Notes: generated by a model not told the origin, from the letters alone. A stretch of DNA of 64,000 bases from Streptomyces sp. NBC_00568 (GCF_026341855.1 NZ_JAPENW010000002.1:1-64000), one strand, 5' to 3'. Shown: positions 49,924-59,435, counted from the stretch's first letter. Numbers and translations: made by a program.

Positions 49924-50634
49924 GTGGCAACCGGAACTGGACGAGGTACGGCTCAGCGCATGCTGAGAGTACGGATGGTCCTGACGTGCAGTCTCCTCGG
50001 ACTCGGGCTGTTGGTTCTGATCGCGTCCACACCGTTCGTGCTGGCTGCAGTGGCTCCCGCGGACACCGACTGGGGGAAGCTCAGTGACATCAGCCAGGCT
50101 TACGGAGCCGTGTCCGTGGTGCTCTCAGCCGTTGCACTGGTCGGAGTCGCTCTCTCGCTCATCTACCAGGTCCGTCAAGCCCGTACGAGCAACGAGCAGG
50201 CCATCAGAGACAGCCACCTGCAGCTCGCGGCACTCGCACTGAGCGACCCGGCTCTGCTCCAGGCATGGTCACCGCCCGTCGCACCCGTCACCCTGAAACG
50301 GCATCAACAGCACCTGATCACGTCACTCGCTCTCGGCGAGTGGCTGCAGCGCTTCCGCATCGGCCATCTGTCCGTCGAAAAACTCTCGGTGAAGCTCGAC
50401 GGACACTTCGGCGGTGAGATTGCGCGCGAACAGTGGGAACGTGAAGGGCCTGGCTGGCGCCGCACCATGGAAGCCGGTGACCGCCGCGACCGCGTGTTCG
50501 TTCGCCTGGTGGATGAGCGCTACCAGACGGCTGTGGCTGCGGGCCGGCCGCGGGCCGTCATCGAGTTCCAAGACCGACCGGACAGGCGCCGACGGTTCCC
50601 ACTCACGCGGCCACGCCCGGGTGCACATCGCTGA
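49924..50634 (+). CDS. DUF6082-type membrane protein
   Basis: A 236-aa protein. GTG 49924 has a strong G-rich ribosome site; ATG 49960 is possible. It has two membrane helices, CSLLGLGLLVLIASTPFVLA and the pattern LSDISQAYGAVSVVLSAVAL-VGVALSLIYQ. The diagnostic QARxxxxQAxRxxHLxLxxxAL follows (here QARTSNEQAIRDSHLQLAAL), then a helical C-terminus ending in basic residues. This is the layout of DUF6082 proteins, frequent in Streptomyces. Function unknown. It precedes the hydrolase/caspase pair by 187 bases. Confidence 0.7.
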   Translation: MATGTGRGTAQRMLRVRMVLTCSLLGLGLLVLIASTPFVLAAVAPADTDWGKLSDISQAYGAVSVVLSAVALVGVALSLIYQVRQARTSNEQAIRDSHLQLAALALSDPALLQAWSPPVAPVTLKRHQQHLITSLALGEWLQRFRIGHLSVEKLSVKLDGHFGGEIAREQWEREGPGWRRTMEAGDRRDRVFVRLVDERYQTAVAAGRPRAVIEFQDRPDRRRRFPLTRPRPGAHR

Positions 50635-50821
50635 CGTGCAGCCTTAGCGATTCGGATCGCGAAATGCCTCGCAACGGCCGTAGCAGACAGGGCCGCGAGG
50701 TTCGCTTCTGTCTGACGCGAGTGCTGACCGCTTTCGGGATTTGCAGTATGTGCCGTTCTGTCTCGCTCTACAGTGCTGACCACACAGTTCACGGGGGCGA
50801 GTTCGGGGGCATCACAAGGCC

Positions 50822-51691
50822 ATGGCGCGTGTGGTGGGAGTGCATGGCATCGGCAAGCAGACACTCGGAGAAGAGACACTGCGCCAGCAGTGGTTACCGA
50901 CACTCAACGACGGGCTCACCCGCGCCGGCTCGGCCGCCCGCCTTGTCGAGCCGGACATGGAGATCGGCTTCTACGGCGATCTCTTCCGCCCCGAGGGAGA
51001 GTTCCTGGCGGTCGGCAACCCGCCCTACACCACCGCCGACGTAGCAGAAGGCCTTGAACGAGACCTGCTGCTCGCCTGGTGGAAGGCGGCCGCCGACAGC
51101 GATCCGGGCGTGGTGCCTCCCGGCGCGGACACGCTCGTGTCCACCCCGCGGTCGGTGCAGGCGGCGCTGAGAGCGCTGTCCGGGTCGCGGTTCTTCGCCG
51201 GAGTGGCACTACGGGCGATGGTGTTCGACCTGAAGCAGGTGAGCCGCTACCTCACCGACCCCGACCTGCGTGCCCGGGCCTTGGCCCGGGTCGTCGAGCG
51301 GATCGGTGACGACACCCGGGTGGTCGTGGCTCATTCGTTGGGCTCGGTCGTCGCCTACGAGGCACTGTGCGCGCGGCCCGGGCACCGGGTGCGAGCCCTG
51401 GTGACGATCGGGTCGCCGCTGGGCATCGAGAATCTGATCCTTCCCCGCTTGCAGCCAGCGCCGCTTGGTCTCGGCGGGCAGTTGCGCGGGCTGTGGCCCG
51501 GCGGTGACGGCCTGGTGTGGACGAACCTGGCCGACGCGGGGGACGTGGTCGCCCTGGTGAAGGATCTGCGGCCCGCTTTCGGGGACCGGGTGCGCTGCGC
51601 GGTGGTCCACAACGGTGCGCAGGCGCATGACGCGACGGCCTATCTGACGGACAAGCTGTGCGGGCAGGCGATCGCGGACGGCCTGGCGTGA
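50822..51691 (+). CDS. alpha/beta hydrolase paired with the caspase-NTPase protein
   Basis: A 289-aa serine hydrolase. ATG 50822 gives MARVVGVHGIGKQ, the N-terminal HGxG oxyanion strand. The nucleophile is in VVAHSLGSVVAYEAL (Ser near residue 171). VTIGSPLGI is the following conserved strand, and the C-terminus has VHNGAQAHDA with a candidate catalytic His. This fits a lipase/phospholipase-like or esterase effector. Its TGA overlaps the GTG of the downstream caspase-like gene (GTGA), so the two are translated together. A toxic effector role, for instance on membranes, is inferred from this coupling. Confidence 0.75.
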   Translation: MARVVGVHGIGKQTLGEETLRQQWLPTLNDGLTRAGSAARLVEPDMEIGFYGDLFRPEGEFLAVGNPPYTTADVAEGLERDLLLAWWKAAADSDPGVVPPGADTLVSTPRSVQAALRALSGSRFFAGVALRAMVFDLKQVSRYLTDPDLRARALARVVERIGDDTRVVVAHSLGSVVAYEALCARPGHRVRALVTIGSPLGIENLILPRLQPAPLGLGGQLRGLWPGGDGLVWTNLADAGDVVALVKDLRPAFGDRVRCAVVHNGAQAHDATAYLTDKLCGQAIADGLA

Positions 51692-54600
51692 GCGGCACCG
51701 ACGGCAGCGAGCCGTCTGAGGGCGAGGGGCCGCGCCGCTATCTGATCGCCACTGCGGTGTCGCGCTACCCCAAGTGTGCGGACTGGGACCGGCCCGGACT
51801 CGTCCGGGCCCGTGAGCAGGTCGTCGAACTGTTCACGCAGCAGCTCGGCTACCGGCACGAGAGCGCTCTTGGTCTCGACCCGACCGTGCAGCAGTTGCGT
51901 GAGCACCTGCGTGCCTTCTGTACCTCGGCCGAGCGCCGTGAGGACGACCTTGTCGTCATCTATGTGTCGGGCCATGGGGAGGTCCTCGAGGACGGTGGGG
52001 AGCATGTGCTGCTGATGTCAGACACCGACCCTGTCGACGTGCCCTTCACGTCGTTGCCGACCGCGGACCTGGTGCGGGTGATTCGCGGCACCCGCGTCCG
52101 CCGACTCCTGCTCATCCTGGACACCTGCTACTCCGGCCAGGGCGGCAACGAACTCGCCGCCAAAGCCCTCGAACGCCTCGGCACCCAATGGGCGCAGAGT
52201 ACGACCGGTACCGGGCTGGTGATCGTGTCGTCCGCTCAACCCCACCAGCAGGCCAAGGCAGGTCTGTTCCCGGAACTGCTCAGCCAAGCCGTGACCAGCA
52301 GGGCCACCGCCGGGCACGGGCCGACACATCTGTCAGTGTCCGCCGTGGTGCAGCAGATGAACGGACACCCGGACAAGCCCGCCTACCAGCACATCAGCCT
52401 GTCCTTGCTCGGGCTGACCGGCGAGCCGCCCGACTTCCTCACCAACCCGCGGCACAACGTCCGCCTCACCGACGTCGACCTCGCCCTGCAGGACGCCGCC
52501 GAGTTCGATGCCTACGCCCGCCGCCGGGATACCGAGTTCACCACCCGTCTGCTGGTGCGCGCCATGGGCTACCACGGGGACGGCGCGCACGGCTGGTGGT
52601 TCTGCGGCCGCCACCAGGTCCTTGCCGAACTCGCCGACTGGCTCAACTGGAAAGACCCCCTCCGCACGACCGGGCATCCTGTTCCTGAGGCCGGGGTGGG
52701 TGACGTCGTGCGGGTCGTCACGGCCGGACCAGGCTCGGGCAAGACGGCCGTCCTCGGCCTGATCTCCGCCCTTGCCCTGCCCGAGCGCCGCCGCACCGTG
52801 CCCGTCGACACTCTGGGGCTCGACGAGAAGATGATCCCCGGCGAAGGCAGCATCGACGTCGTCATGTATGCCCAGAACCTCACCAACAGCGAAGTCCTGG
52901 GAGGACTCGCCGCCGCCGTCGGCCTCAAATCCACGCGGGTCGGTGATCTCCTCGAAGGACTGAAACAGCGGAACGGCAAGAGCCAGCGCCCGTTCACCGT
53001 CCTCATCGACGCCCTCGACGAGGCCGCCACTCCCGACACCTTGTGCTCACAGATCATCCGCCCCCTCATCGAGCACTCCCAGGGACGCATCCGTCTACTG
53101 CTGGGCACGCGCCCCTACCTGCTCGATCGCCTCGGCATCGACACCAGCATGCCCGCACAGCAGAAACAGGTCATCGACCTGGACAACCCCGACTACGCCG
53201 ACCACCAAGCGCTGCTCGCCTACACCTTGCGCAACCTCATCCAGAGCCGCCGCACCTCTTCGTACCGGATGTTGGACGGACATCGGGGGCATCTGCTGCT
53301 GCGGAGGGTTGCCGAGGCCGTCGCGGCTGCCGCCGGCACGTCCTTCCTCGTCGCCCGTTTTGCCGCCTACACCCTCGCCTCCGCCGAAGCCGTAGCCGAC
53401 CCCCATGACCCTGCCTGGCGAGCGAGCCTGCCGCGCCATGCCGGGCAGGCCATGCGCGACGACCTCACCCGCCGCCTCGGCCCCGACGCCCAGCGTGCCA
53501 CCGACCTGCTGCGCCCTCTTGCCTACGCCGAAGGCCAGGGCCTGCCCTGGGAAGACATCTGGGCCCCCCTCGCCTCCGCCGTCTCCGGCCGCAGCTACAC
53601 CGACGACGATCTCCTCTGGCTGCGCAGCAACGCTGGCTCCTACGTCGTCGAAGCCACCGAGAACGGACGCTCCGCGTACCGCCTCTACCACCAGGCCCTC
53701 ACCGAACACCTCCGCGAAGGCACCGACGCCATCACCATCCACGGGGCGTTCGTCGACATCCTCACTGCCTGCGTTCCCTACCGCGGCGATGCCAGCCGCG
53801 ACTGGTCCCGCGCACACCCCTACACCCTCAACCACCTCGCCACCCACGCCGCCGCAGCTGGGCGCGTCGACGACATCCTCGAAGACTCCGAATACCTCGT
53901 CCACGCCCGGCCAGACACCCTCACCCCCCAGCTCCGCCACGCCACGAGCGACACAGCCCGCCTCACCGCCGCGGTCTACCGCACAGCCCTTAACCTCCAC
54001 GCCACTGCTCCCGCGCCCGTCCGCCGCATCGCCCTTGCGCTCAACGCCGCACGTGCCGGCGCCGCAGCACTTCACGAGCAGCTCAACCGCCAGGCCCAGC
54101 CGGGCACATGGATCCCCACATCAGCCACCGGAAGCGACTTCACCACCGCTCTGCAAGACACCATCACCATGGGCAGCGGACCGGTGAGCGCGGTGGCGTG
54201 CACGGTCCTCGACGGCGCACCCATCGCCATCACCGGCGGCGACGACGGCACCGTCCGGATCTGGGACCTGACCACTCGCCTACCGATCGGCGAACCTCTC
54301 GCAGGACACACCGATTCGGTGTTCGCGGTGGCGTGCACGGTCCTCGACGGCACACCCATCGCCATCACCGGCAGCCGCGACAGCACCGTCCGGATCTGGG
54401 ACCTGACCACTCGCCTACCGATCGGCGAACCCCACGTCGGACACTTCGGATGGGTGAGCGCGGTGGCGTGCACGGTCCTCGACGGCATACCCATCGCCAT
54501 CACCGGCGGCAACGACGGCACCGTCCGGGTCTGGGACCTGACCACTCGCCTACCGATCGGCGAACCCCTCATGAGACACACCGGACCGGTGTTCGCGGTG

Positions 54601-56010
54601 GCGTGCACGGTCCTCGACGGCGCACCCATCGCCATCACCGGCAGCGACGACACCACCGTCCGGGTCTGGGACCTGACCACTCGCCGAATGATCGGCGAAC
54701 CCCTCACCGGACACACCGGACCGGTGAGCGCGGTGGCGTGCACGGTCCTCGACGGCGCACCCATCGCCATCACCGGCAGCAACGACACCACCGTCCGGGT
54801 CTGGGACCTGACCACTCGCCGAATGATCGGCGAACCCCTCACCGGACACACCGGACCGGTGAGCGCGGTGGCGTGCACAGTCCTCGACGGCGCACCCATC
54901 GCCATCACCGGCAGCAACGACACCACCGTCCGGGTCTGGGACCTGACCACTCGCCGAATGATCGGCGAACCCCTCACCGGACACACCGGACCGGTGAGCG
55001 CGGTGGCGTGCACAGTCCTCGACGGCACACCCATCGCCATCACCGGCGGCGACGACGGCACCGCCCAGATCTGGGACTTGTCAGGCAATACCTTGCCTAT
55101 CCGAACAGAGCACGGCCTCATGCGTATAGGAACCGCGGTGGCGTGTACGGTCCTCGACGGCGCACTCATCGCCATCACCGGCAGCAACGACGGCACCGTT
55201 CAGGTCTGGGACCTGACCACTCGCCTACCGATCGGCGAACCCCTCACTGGACACACCGGACCGGTGAGCGCGGTGGCGTGCACAGTCCTCGACGGCACAC
55301 CCATCGCCATCACCGGCGGCCACGACGGCACCATCCGGGTCTGGGACCTGGTCACGCGCAGGCCGATCGGCAAACCGCTCACCCTACACTTCGGATGGGT
55401 GAGCACGGTGGCGTGCACGGTCCTCGACGGCACACCCATCGCCATCACCGGCAGCTCCGCTGGCTTCGTTCAGGTCTGGGACCTGGTAACGCGCCAACAG
55501 TTGGGAAAATCCCTCACCGTACACGTCGGACCGGTAGGCACGGTGGCGTGCTCGGTCCTTGACGGCACACAAATCGCCATCGCCGACAGCGACGACGGCA
55601 CCGTCCGAGTCTGGGACCTGGTCACGCGCAGGCCGATCGGCAAACCTCTCGCAGGACACACCGGATGGGTGAGCACGGTGGCGTGCACGGTCCTCGACGG
55701 CACACCCATCGCCATCACCGGCGGCCACGACGGCACCATCCGGGTCTGGGACCTGGTCACGCGCAGGCCGATCGGCAAACCTCTCGCAGGACACACCGGA
55801 TGGGTGAGCGCGGTGGCGTGCACGGTCCTCGATGGCACACCCATCGCCATCACCAGCGGCCACGACGGCACCGCCCAGATCTGGGATCTTCGGGCGGGAC
55901 GGCTATTACAGTGCCTCGTAGCACCCGCATGCGGGGATGTAGCGCTCACGTCCGACGGCCGCATCGTCGTGGTCCTTGGACGTGACATCGCGGTCTTTGA
56001 ACGCACCTGA
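51688..56010 (+). CDS. caspase-like + NACHT/STAND-type NTPase + WD40 protein
   Basis: A 1440-aa multidomain protein from GTG 51688. Residues 15-230 are a caspase-like peptidase with catalytic His in VSGHGE (about 97) and Cys in LDTCYSG (about 147). A conserved linker (GWWFCGRHQVLAELADWLN) leads to a P-loop NTPase: Walker A AGPGSGKTA (about 350), Walker B VLIDALDEA. A helical regulatory region spans 470-830. The last 600 residues are 13-14 WD40 repeats of exactly 45 residues. The order protease, STAND NTPase and sensor propeller is that of NLR-like immune receptors. Activation by a ligand on the propeller, followed by proteolysis, is inferred. The hydrolase upstream overlaps by four bases. Confidence 0.9.
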   Translation: MSGTDGSEPSEGEGPRRYLIATAVSRYPKCADWDRPGLVRAREQVVELFTQQLGYRHESALGLDPTVQQLREHLRAFCTSAERREDDLVVIYVSGHGEVLEDGGEHVLLMSDTDPVDVPFTSLPTADLVRVIRGTRVRRLLLILDTCYSGQGGNELAAKALERLGTQWAQSTTGTGLVIVSSAQPHQQAKAGLFPELLSQAVTSRATAGHGPTHLSVSAVVQQMNGHPDKPAYQHISLSLLGLTGEPPDFLTNPRHNVRLTDVDLALQDAAEFDAYARRRDTEFTTRLLVRAMGYHGDGAHGWWFCGRHQVLAELADWLNWKDPLRTTGHPVPEAGVGDVVRVVTAGPGSGKTAVLGLISALALPERRRTVPVDTLGLDEKMIPGEGSIDVVMYAQNLTNSEVLGGLAAAVGLKSTRVGDLLEGLKQRNGKSQRPFTVLIDALDEAATPDTLCSQIIRPLIEHSQGRIRLLLGTRPYLLDRLGIDTSMPAQQKQVIDLDNPDYADHQALLAYTLRNLIQSRRTSSYRMLDGHRGHLLLRRVAEAVAAAAGTSFLVARFAAYTLASAEAVADPHDPAWRASLPRHAGQAMRDDLTRRLGPDAQRATDLLRPLAYAEGQGLPWEDIWAPLASAVSGRSYTDDDLLWLRSNAGSYVVEATENGRSAYRLYHQALTEHLREGTDAITIHGAFVDILTACVPYRGDASRDWSRAHPYTLNHLATHAAAAGRVDDILEDSEYLVHARPDTLTPQLRHATSDTARLTAAVYRTALNLHATAPAPVRRIALALNAARAGAAALHEQLNRQAQPGTWIPTSATGSDFTTALQDTITMGSGPVSAVACTVLDGAPIAITGGDDGTVRIWDLTTRLPIGEPLAGHTDSVFAVACTVLDGTPIAITGSRDSTVRIWDLTTRLPIGEPHVGHFGWVSAVACTVLDGIPIAITGGNDGTVRVWDLTTRLPIGEPLMRHTGPVFAVACTVLDGAPIAITGSDDTTVRVWDLTTRRMIGEPLTGHTGPVSAVACTVLDGAPIAITGSNDTTVRVWDLTTRRMIGEPLTGHTGPVSAVACTVLDGAPIAITGSNDTTVRVWDLTTRRMIGEPLTGHTGPVSAVACTVLDGTPIAITGGDDGTAQIWDLSGNTLPIRTEHGLMRIGTAVACTVLDGALIAITGSNDGTVQVWDLTTRLPIGEPLTGHTGPVSAVACTVLDGTPIAITGGHDGTIRVWDLVTRRPIGKPLTLHFGWVSTVACTVLDGTPIAITGSSAGFVQVWDLVTRQQLGKSLTVHVGPVGTVACSVLDGTQIAIADSDDGTVRVWDLVTRRPIGKPLAGHTGWVSTVACTVLDGTPIAITGGHDGTIRVWDLVTRRPIGKPLAGHTGWVSAVACTVLDGTPIAITSGHDGTAQIWDLRAGRLLQCLVAPACGDVALTSDGRIVVVLGRDIAVFERT
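54190..55890 (+). repeat. tandem 135-bp WD40-coding repeats
   Basis: Twelve to thirteen tandem units with a 135-base period. Each begins GCGGTGGCGTGCAC and encodes VACTVLDG-PIAITG-DGTVRVWDL. Units are over 85-90% identical at DNA level. Differences concentrate at a few codons (the GS/GG, N/D/H and T/G positions before VRVWDL and the last residues before the next unit). One unit (about 55060-55130) is divergent. Confidence 0.9.
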
Positions 56011-56081
56011 GACCGGCCGGCGCCCCGGGCAGAGGCCGATTTGCCTCAACTTTTTTCAGCTGCAGCCTGCCCCGGCCCAGG

Positions 56082-56654
56082 TCACCTGAGCTCAACAGCG
56101 TAGGAGTCGCCGGAGAATTCCCAGCCGTCGGTGCCTTCGCCGATGTCGGCGACGATGACGTCGTCGATGAAGCGGTCCTCGAAGTCGTCATCGCGCAGGT
56201 CGCCAGCCAGCCACAGCTCCTCGATGTCGCTCCAGTCCCCGCGACGGCCGTCGATGCGCAGGGGGGCGGCGCGGCGGGTGCCGCGTTCGCGTTCGTCGTT
56301 GCCGGTTTTGACCTTGCCGCTGATCTCGAACTGGCCGTTCTTCACCGTGTCGGGGAGGGGTTCGGCGGGGACGATGGCGACGTTTTCGTAGGCGGTGTGG
56401 ATGAGGTCGCGGTAGCTGCGGCGGACGTTGTATTCGGGATCCGACAGCCACTTGAAGAGGGTGTCGGGCCGGACGTCGAGGCCTGCGCTTTCGAGGGCTT
56501 CGTAGCCGCGGTGGGTTCCGGTGAGCTGGCTGAGCTGGGCGTGCCAGTGTTTGGCGTGGTAGGTGGACAGCCGGTGGCGGGGGGTGACCTGGGCGCGCAG
56601 GAGGTCGTTGAGGGCGGCGCCGAGGGAGTTGCCGCGGCCTGTGGGGCCGGCCAT
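56082..56654 (-). CDS. terminal-protein-like (Tpg/Tpc-type) gene
   Basis: A 190-aa basic-to-acidic protein whose ATG overlaps the stop of the telom-associated-type gene by one base (TGATG). The N-terminus is basic and helical (GNSLGAALNDLLRAQVTPRH, LSTYHAKHWHAQLSQLTGTH), with an HTH-like segment (RPDTLFKWLSDPEYNVRRSY). The C-terminus is strongly acidic (DDDFEDRFIDDVIVADIGEG). Size, layout and the coupled position after a Tap-like gene match terminal proteins that cap Streptomyces linear DNA ends, closer to the non-canonical Tpc sort than to Tpg. Function inferred. Confidence 0.6.
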   Translation of the reverse strand: MAGPTGRGNSLGAALNDLLRAQVTPRHRLSTYHAKHWHAQLSQLTGTHRGYEALESAGLDVRPDTLFKWLSDPEYNVRRSYRDLIHTAYENVAIVPAEPLPDTVKNGQFEISGKVKTGNDERERGTRRAAPLRIDGRRGDWSDIEELWLAGDLRDDDFEDRFIDDVIVADIGEGTDGWEFSGDSYAVELR

Positions 56655-59200
56655 CAGTCGTCACCTTCGGGGATGAACTCGCCGGGCTGGAGGAACTTGG
56701 CCTTCACTTCGCCGAAGCCGGTCCCGATCCGGTAGGTGTCGGGCGGGGTCTCGTTGGGGGTCCAGAAGACGGCGGCGTCGACGTTGCGCAGGGCGATGAG
56801 GGTGTGGCCCTCCTGGACGGCTTTGAAGGCCACCGTCCAGTGGCGGACGGAGGCTTCGGCGACCATGCTCATGCGCCAGTCCGGCCGCCAGAACGGCGAC
56901 CGCTGTTCCTCGCGCTTGGGCCACAGCAGGCGCAAGGCGATGGACAGGCGGGTCTTGTAGTTCGCGTACGCATCCCCGCCGACCTGGACGAGGTCGGCGC
57001 GGGCCTCGCGCGCCGCGGCGTAGAAGGGCTTGAACAGCGACTCGTTGGTCTTGCCGGTCCAGGAGTCGTGGATCGTCACCCGCTGGGTGAGGTGGCCGTC
57101 GCGGTGCAGGCGTTCCAGCTGCTTGATGTGCGGGGTGGTCACCCACACCCGTCCCTGCTCGTCGGTCCGGTCGACGAGCTGTCCGAGCGGGTGCGGCATA
57201 CCCGGGAAGTTCCACTCCGGGACGTCGATGAGGTAGATGCCGGCCTGGCCCTTGTCGAAGGCGTTCAGGGGGCCGGTGTGCAGGAGCTTGTTCGGGGCGA
57301 GCGGAACGGCTGAGCAGGCGGAGGGGTAGGAGCCGTTGCGGTCGATCAGGCACATCAGCCCGTCCCCGAAGGAGGCGGGTACGTCGAGCTTGTCGCGGCG
57401 TACCCGCTTGCCGTTGTCCCGGATGTGCGCGACGCGGGTGCTGGTGACATCCGGGTGGACCCACTTCGGTTCGCCGGACATGTCCTCACTGATCAGCGGC
57501 CACGGCCCGCCTTCCCGCTCCTCGGTACGGATGACGGGGATTGGGTGCATCTTCGAACGCTTCACCGCGTCCTTGAGGATCTTCAGACCGGGGAAGACGG
57601 CGCCCTCCGGCTCCTCTTCCTCATCGCCCGGCGCCAGGCCGTCATCGTCGTCCCGCGCCGCGTCCTCGTCGTCTTCGGTGTCGGTGTGGACCCCGTCCGA
57701 TGGGGTGCCGCTGACCGCGGCGCCAGCCGCACGCTGTGTGAGTGCAGCGGCCGGGACGGCGGCGTTGTAGGCGTCCAGTGCTGCGGTGAGGCGGCGGCCC
57801 TCGGCGCTGTCGGGTGTCTGCACTCCGGCCGCGGCCATCGCCTTGAGCTGGGTGTGGAGTTCGTCCAGGTCCTTCACGTGGCCGCCTGCGAGCGCCGTGC
57901 GCAGCGCCGCGAGCAGGTGGGCGGCCTCTGCGGCCAGTCCCTTGACGGCCCCGGAGGTGAAGGGCAGAGCGGCGTCGGCCAGTTCACGGTCAGCCGCAGT
58001 GCCCACGCTGTCCGGCACACCACCGTCGGCCTCGGCAGTGGTGGTCCCCGCGGGCGCGGGCGTGATGTCGAGGAAGCGGGCGTGGGCGAGGTCGGGCCAC
58101 AGCTGTGTGCTGGCGATGATGCCCAGGTCGCGTTCGGCGACGGTCACCGTCGTCACCTGCTGGCCGGGGGCGTTGGTGAGGGTGAGGATGACGTCGGCGT
58201 CCAGGAGGTTGACGATGGCCGGGTCGTCGGTGTCCAGGACCGCGATGACCGGTACCTGCTGGGTGCGGGCCAGTTCCCGCAGGATCTGGCTGGCCTCGGG
58301 AAGGTGTTCGCCGGACAGGGGCAGGCGCGGGTTGCGGGCCCGCTGCAGCCGGTCCACGACCACGAGCGCCAGATTGTCGGCGAGAGGCGCGGTGTCGGCG
58401 ATGGCCTCGGCGGTCAGGTCGCTGCCGTCGTCGATGAGCAGCGGCGCGTGACGCAGCCGTTCGACGACCTCCTGCTCGTGCCCGGTGAGCATGCCGGTCT
58501 TGAGGCGGGCGTAGTCGCCGCCGGCCTCCGCGGCGATGATGCGGCGGGTGATGTCCGCGCTGCTGGGGCCCGATGCGGCGTACAGGACGCGGGCGTTGCG
58601 GGCGAGTGCGGTGCGGGCGGCGGCGAGGCCGATCAGGCTGCCGCCCACCTGGGGTTCGGCCGCGACCAGGACCAGGCGGCCCGGGTGCAGACCTCCGGTC
58701 GCCTCGTCCAGGCCCGTAAGGCCGAAGGAGAGGCCGGGGGCGGAGTTGGAGGAGAGGACGTGGCCGATGGCGTCGCCGAGGGTGGCGAGGCGACGGCCGC
58801 GCTCACGGCTGGGAGTGGGCCGGCTGTTCACCGCACCTCCTGCGGGCGCCGCGCCAGGGTGCGCGGCCGTGTCGGATGAGAGGGCAATCGCGTCGGGGTC
58901 GGCGGGGAGCAGTACCGCGACGGGCGTGCTGTTCCGGCGGAGGACTTGAGGCTCGCCGCTGGCCGCCCGGCTGATGAGGGTGCCGAGGTCCTTCTGCGCC
59001 GCGCTGAGCGTCCAGGTGGGGAAGGCGCCGGCCTTCCGTGCGGCCGGGAACCGGTCGAGTGGGGCCAGCAGAGCGCGCTCGTCCCGCTTGTGGATCATCG
59101 TCGTGATCCCGTCGTCTTCGGCGCTCTTGACCAGGGCGTACAGATCGCTGCGGGCTTCACTGACGTTCATCACGTTCTCTGCCTGCGGTGGCTGACTCAC
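56654..59200 (-). CDS. telomere-associated (Tap/Tac-like) protein with antitoxin and RecA-like domains
   Basis: An 848-aa protein. GTG 59200 has ribosome site GGAGGG; ATG 59170 is possible. Residues 11-105 hold two Phd/YefM-like segments (NVSEARSDLYALVKSAEDDG, LSAAQKDLGTLISRAASGEP). Residues 150-380 resemble the DnaB/RecA ATPase (FGLTGLDEATGGLHPGRLVL, LALVVVDRLQRARN). The Walker A is degenerate (EPQVGGSL, no Lys). The C-terminal 330 residues carry MCLIDRNGSYPSACSAVPLA, WVTTPHIKQLERL, ALRLLWPKREEQRSPFWRPD and GTGFGEVKAKF, the Tap-like pattern. With the coupled downstream gene it probably handles linear DNA ends. Confidence 0.65.
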   Translation of the reverse strand: MSQPPQAENVMNVSEARSDLYALVKSAEDDGITTMIHKRDERALLAPLDRFPAARKAGAFPTWTLSAAQKDLGTLISRAASGEPQVLRRNSTPVAVLLPADPDAIALSSDTAAHPGAAPAGGAVNSRPTPSRERGRRLATLGDAIGHVLSSNSAPGLSFGLTGLDEATGGLHPGRLVLVAAEPQVGGSLIGLAAARTALARNARVLYAASGPSSADITRRIIAAEAGGDYARLKTGMLTGHEQEVVERLRHAPLLIDDGSDLTAEAIADTAPLADNLALVVVDRLQRARNPRLPLSGEHLPEASQILRELARTQQVPVIAVLDTDDPAIVNLLDADVILTLTNAPGQQVTTVTVAERDLGIIASTQLWPDLAHARFLDITPAPAGTTTAEADGGVPDSVGTAADRELADAALPFTSGAVKGLAAEAAHLLAALRTALAGGHVKDLDELHTQLKAMAAAGVQTPDSAEGRRLTAALDAYNAAVPAAALTQRAAGAAVSGTPSDGVHTDTEDDEDAARDDDDGLAPGDEEEEPEGAVFPGLKILKDAVKRSKMHPIPVIRTEEREGGPWPLISEDMSGEPKWVHPDVTSTRVAHIRDNGKRVRRDKLDVPASFGDGLMCLIDRNGSYPSACSAVPLAPNKLLHTGPLNAFDKGQAGIYLIDVPEWNFPGMPHPLGQLVDRTDEQGRVWVTTPHIKQLERLHRDGHLTQRVTIHDSWTGKTNESLFKPFYAAAREARADLVQVGGDAYANYKTRLSIALRLLWPKREEQRSPFWRPDWRMSMVAEASVRHWTVAFKAVQEGHTLIALRNVDAAVFWTPNETPPDTYRIGTGFGEVKAKFLQPGEFIPEGDD

Positions 59201-59361
59201 TCACCCTCCCGAACTCAACTCCCCTCCAGAATACCCGACTCCACTCATTTGCCGGAACAAAGTCACACATCCTCCGAATCAATCTCAATCATTTATGTGA
59301 CTTCTCGGAGTCGGTTGACGGTCCGGACGCTCTCGGGCCGCCAGCCGTGAGACACGGCGGA

Positions 59362-59387
59362 GGCCGGGGCCACCTCCGGTCCCGGCC
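59362..59387. terminator. terminator hairpin
   Basis: GGCCGGG ... CCCGGCC, a 7-bp stem, 48 bases past the stop of the 112-aa minus-strand gene. Confidence 0.45.
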
Positions 59388-59435
59388 TGCGATCACCGCG
59401 TCCGCAGACGAACGATCGCGCCGCCCCTCGAACGG

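Noticed and set aside
54108..55562. Long Arg/His-rich frame parallel to the WD40 repeats and antisense frames (54072-55196, 54550-54984)
   Set aside because: Shadows of the 135-bp WD40 repeats; a period divisible by three keeps all frames open. The WD40 frame has motifs and proper codon bias.
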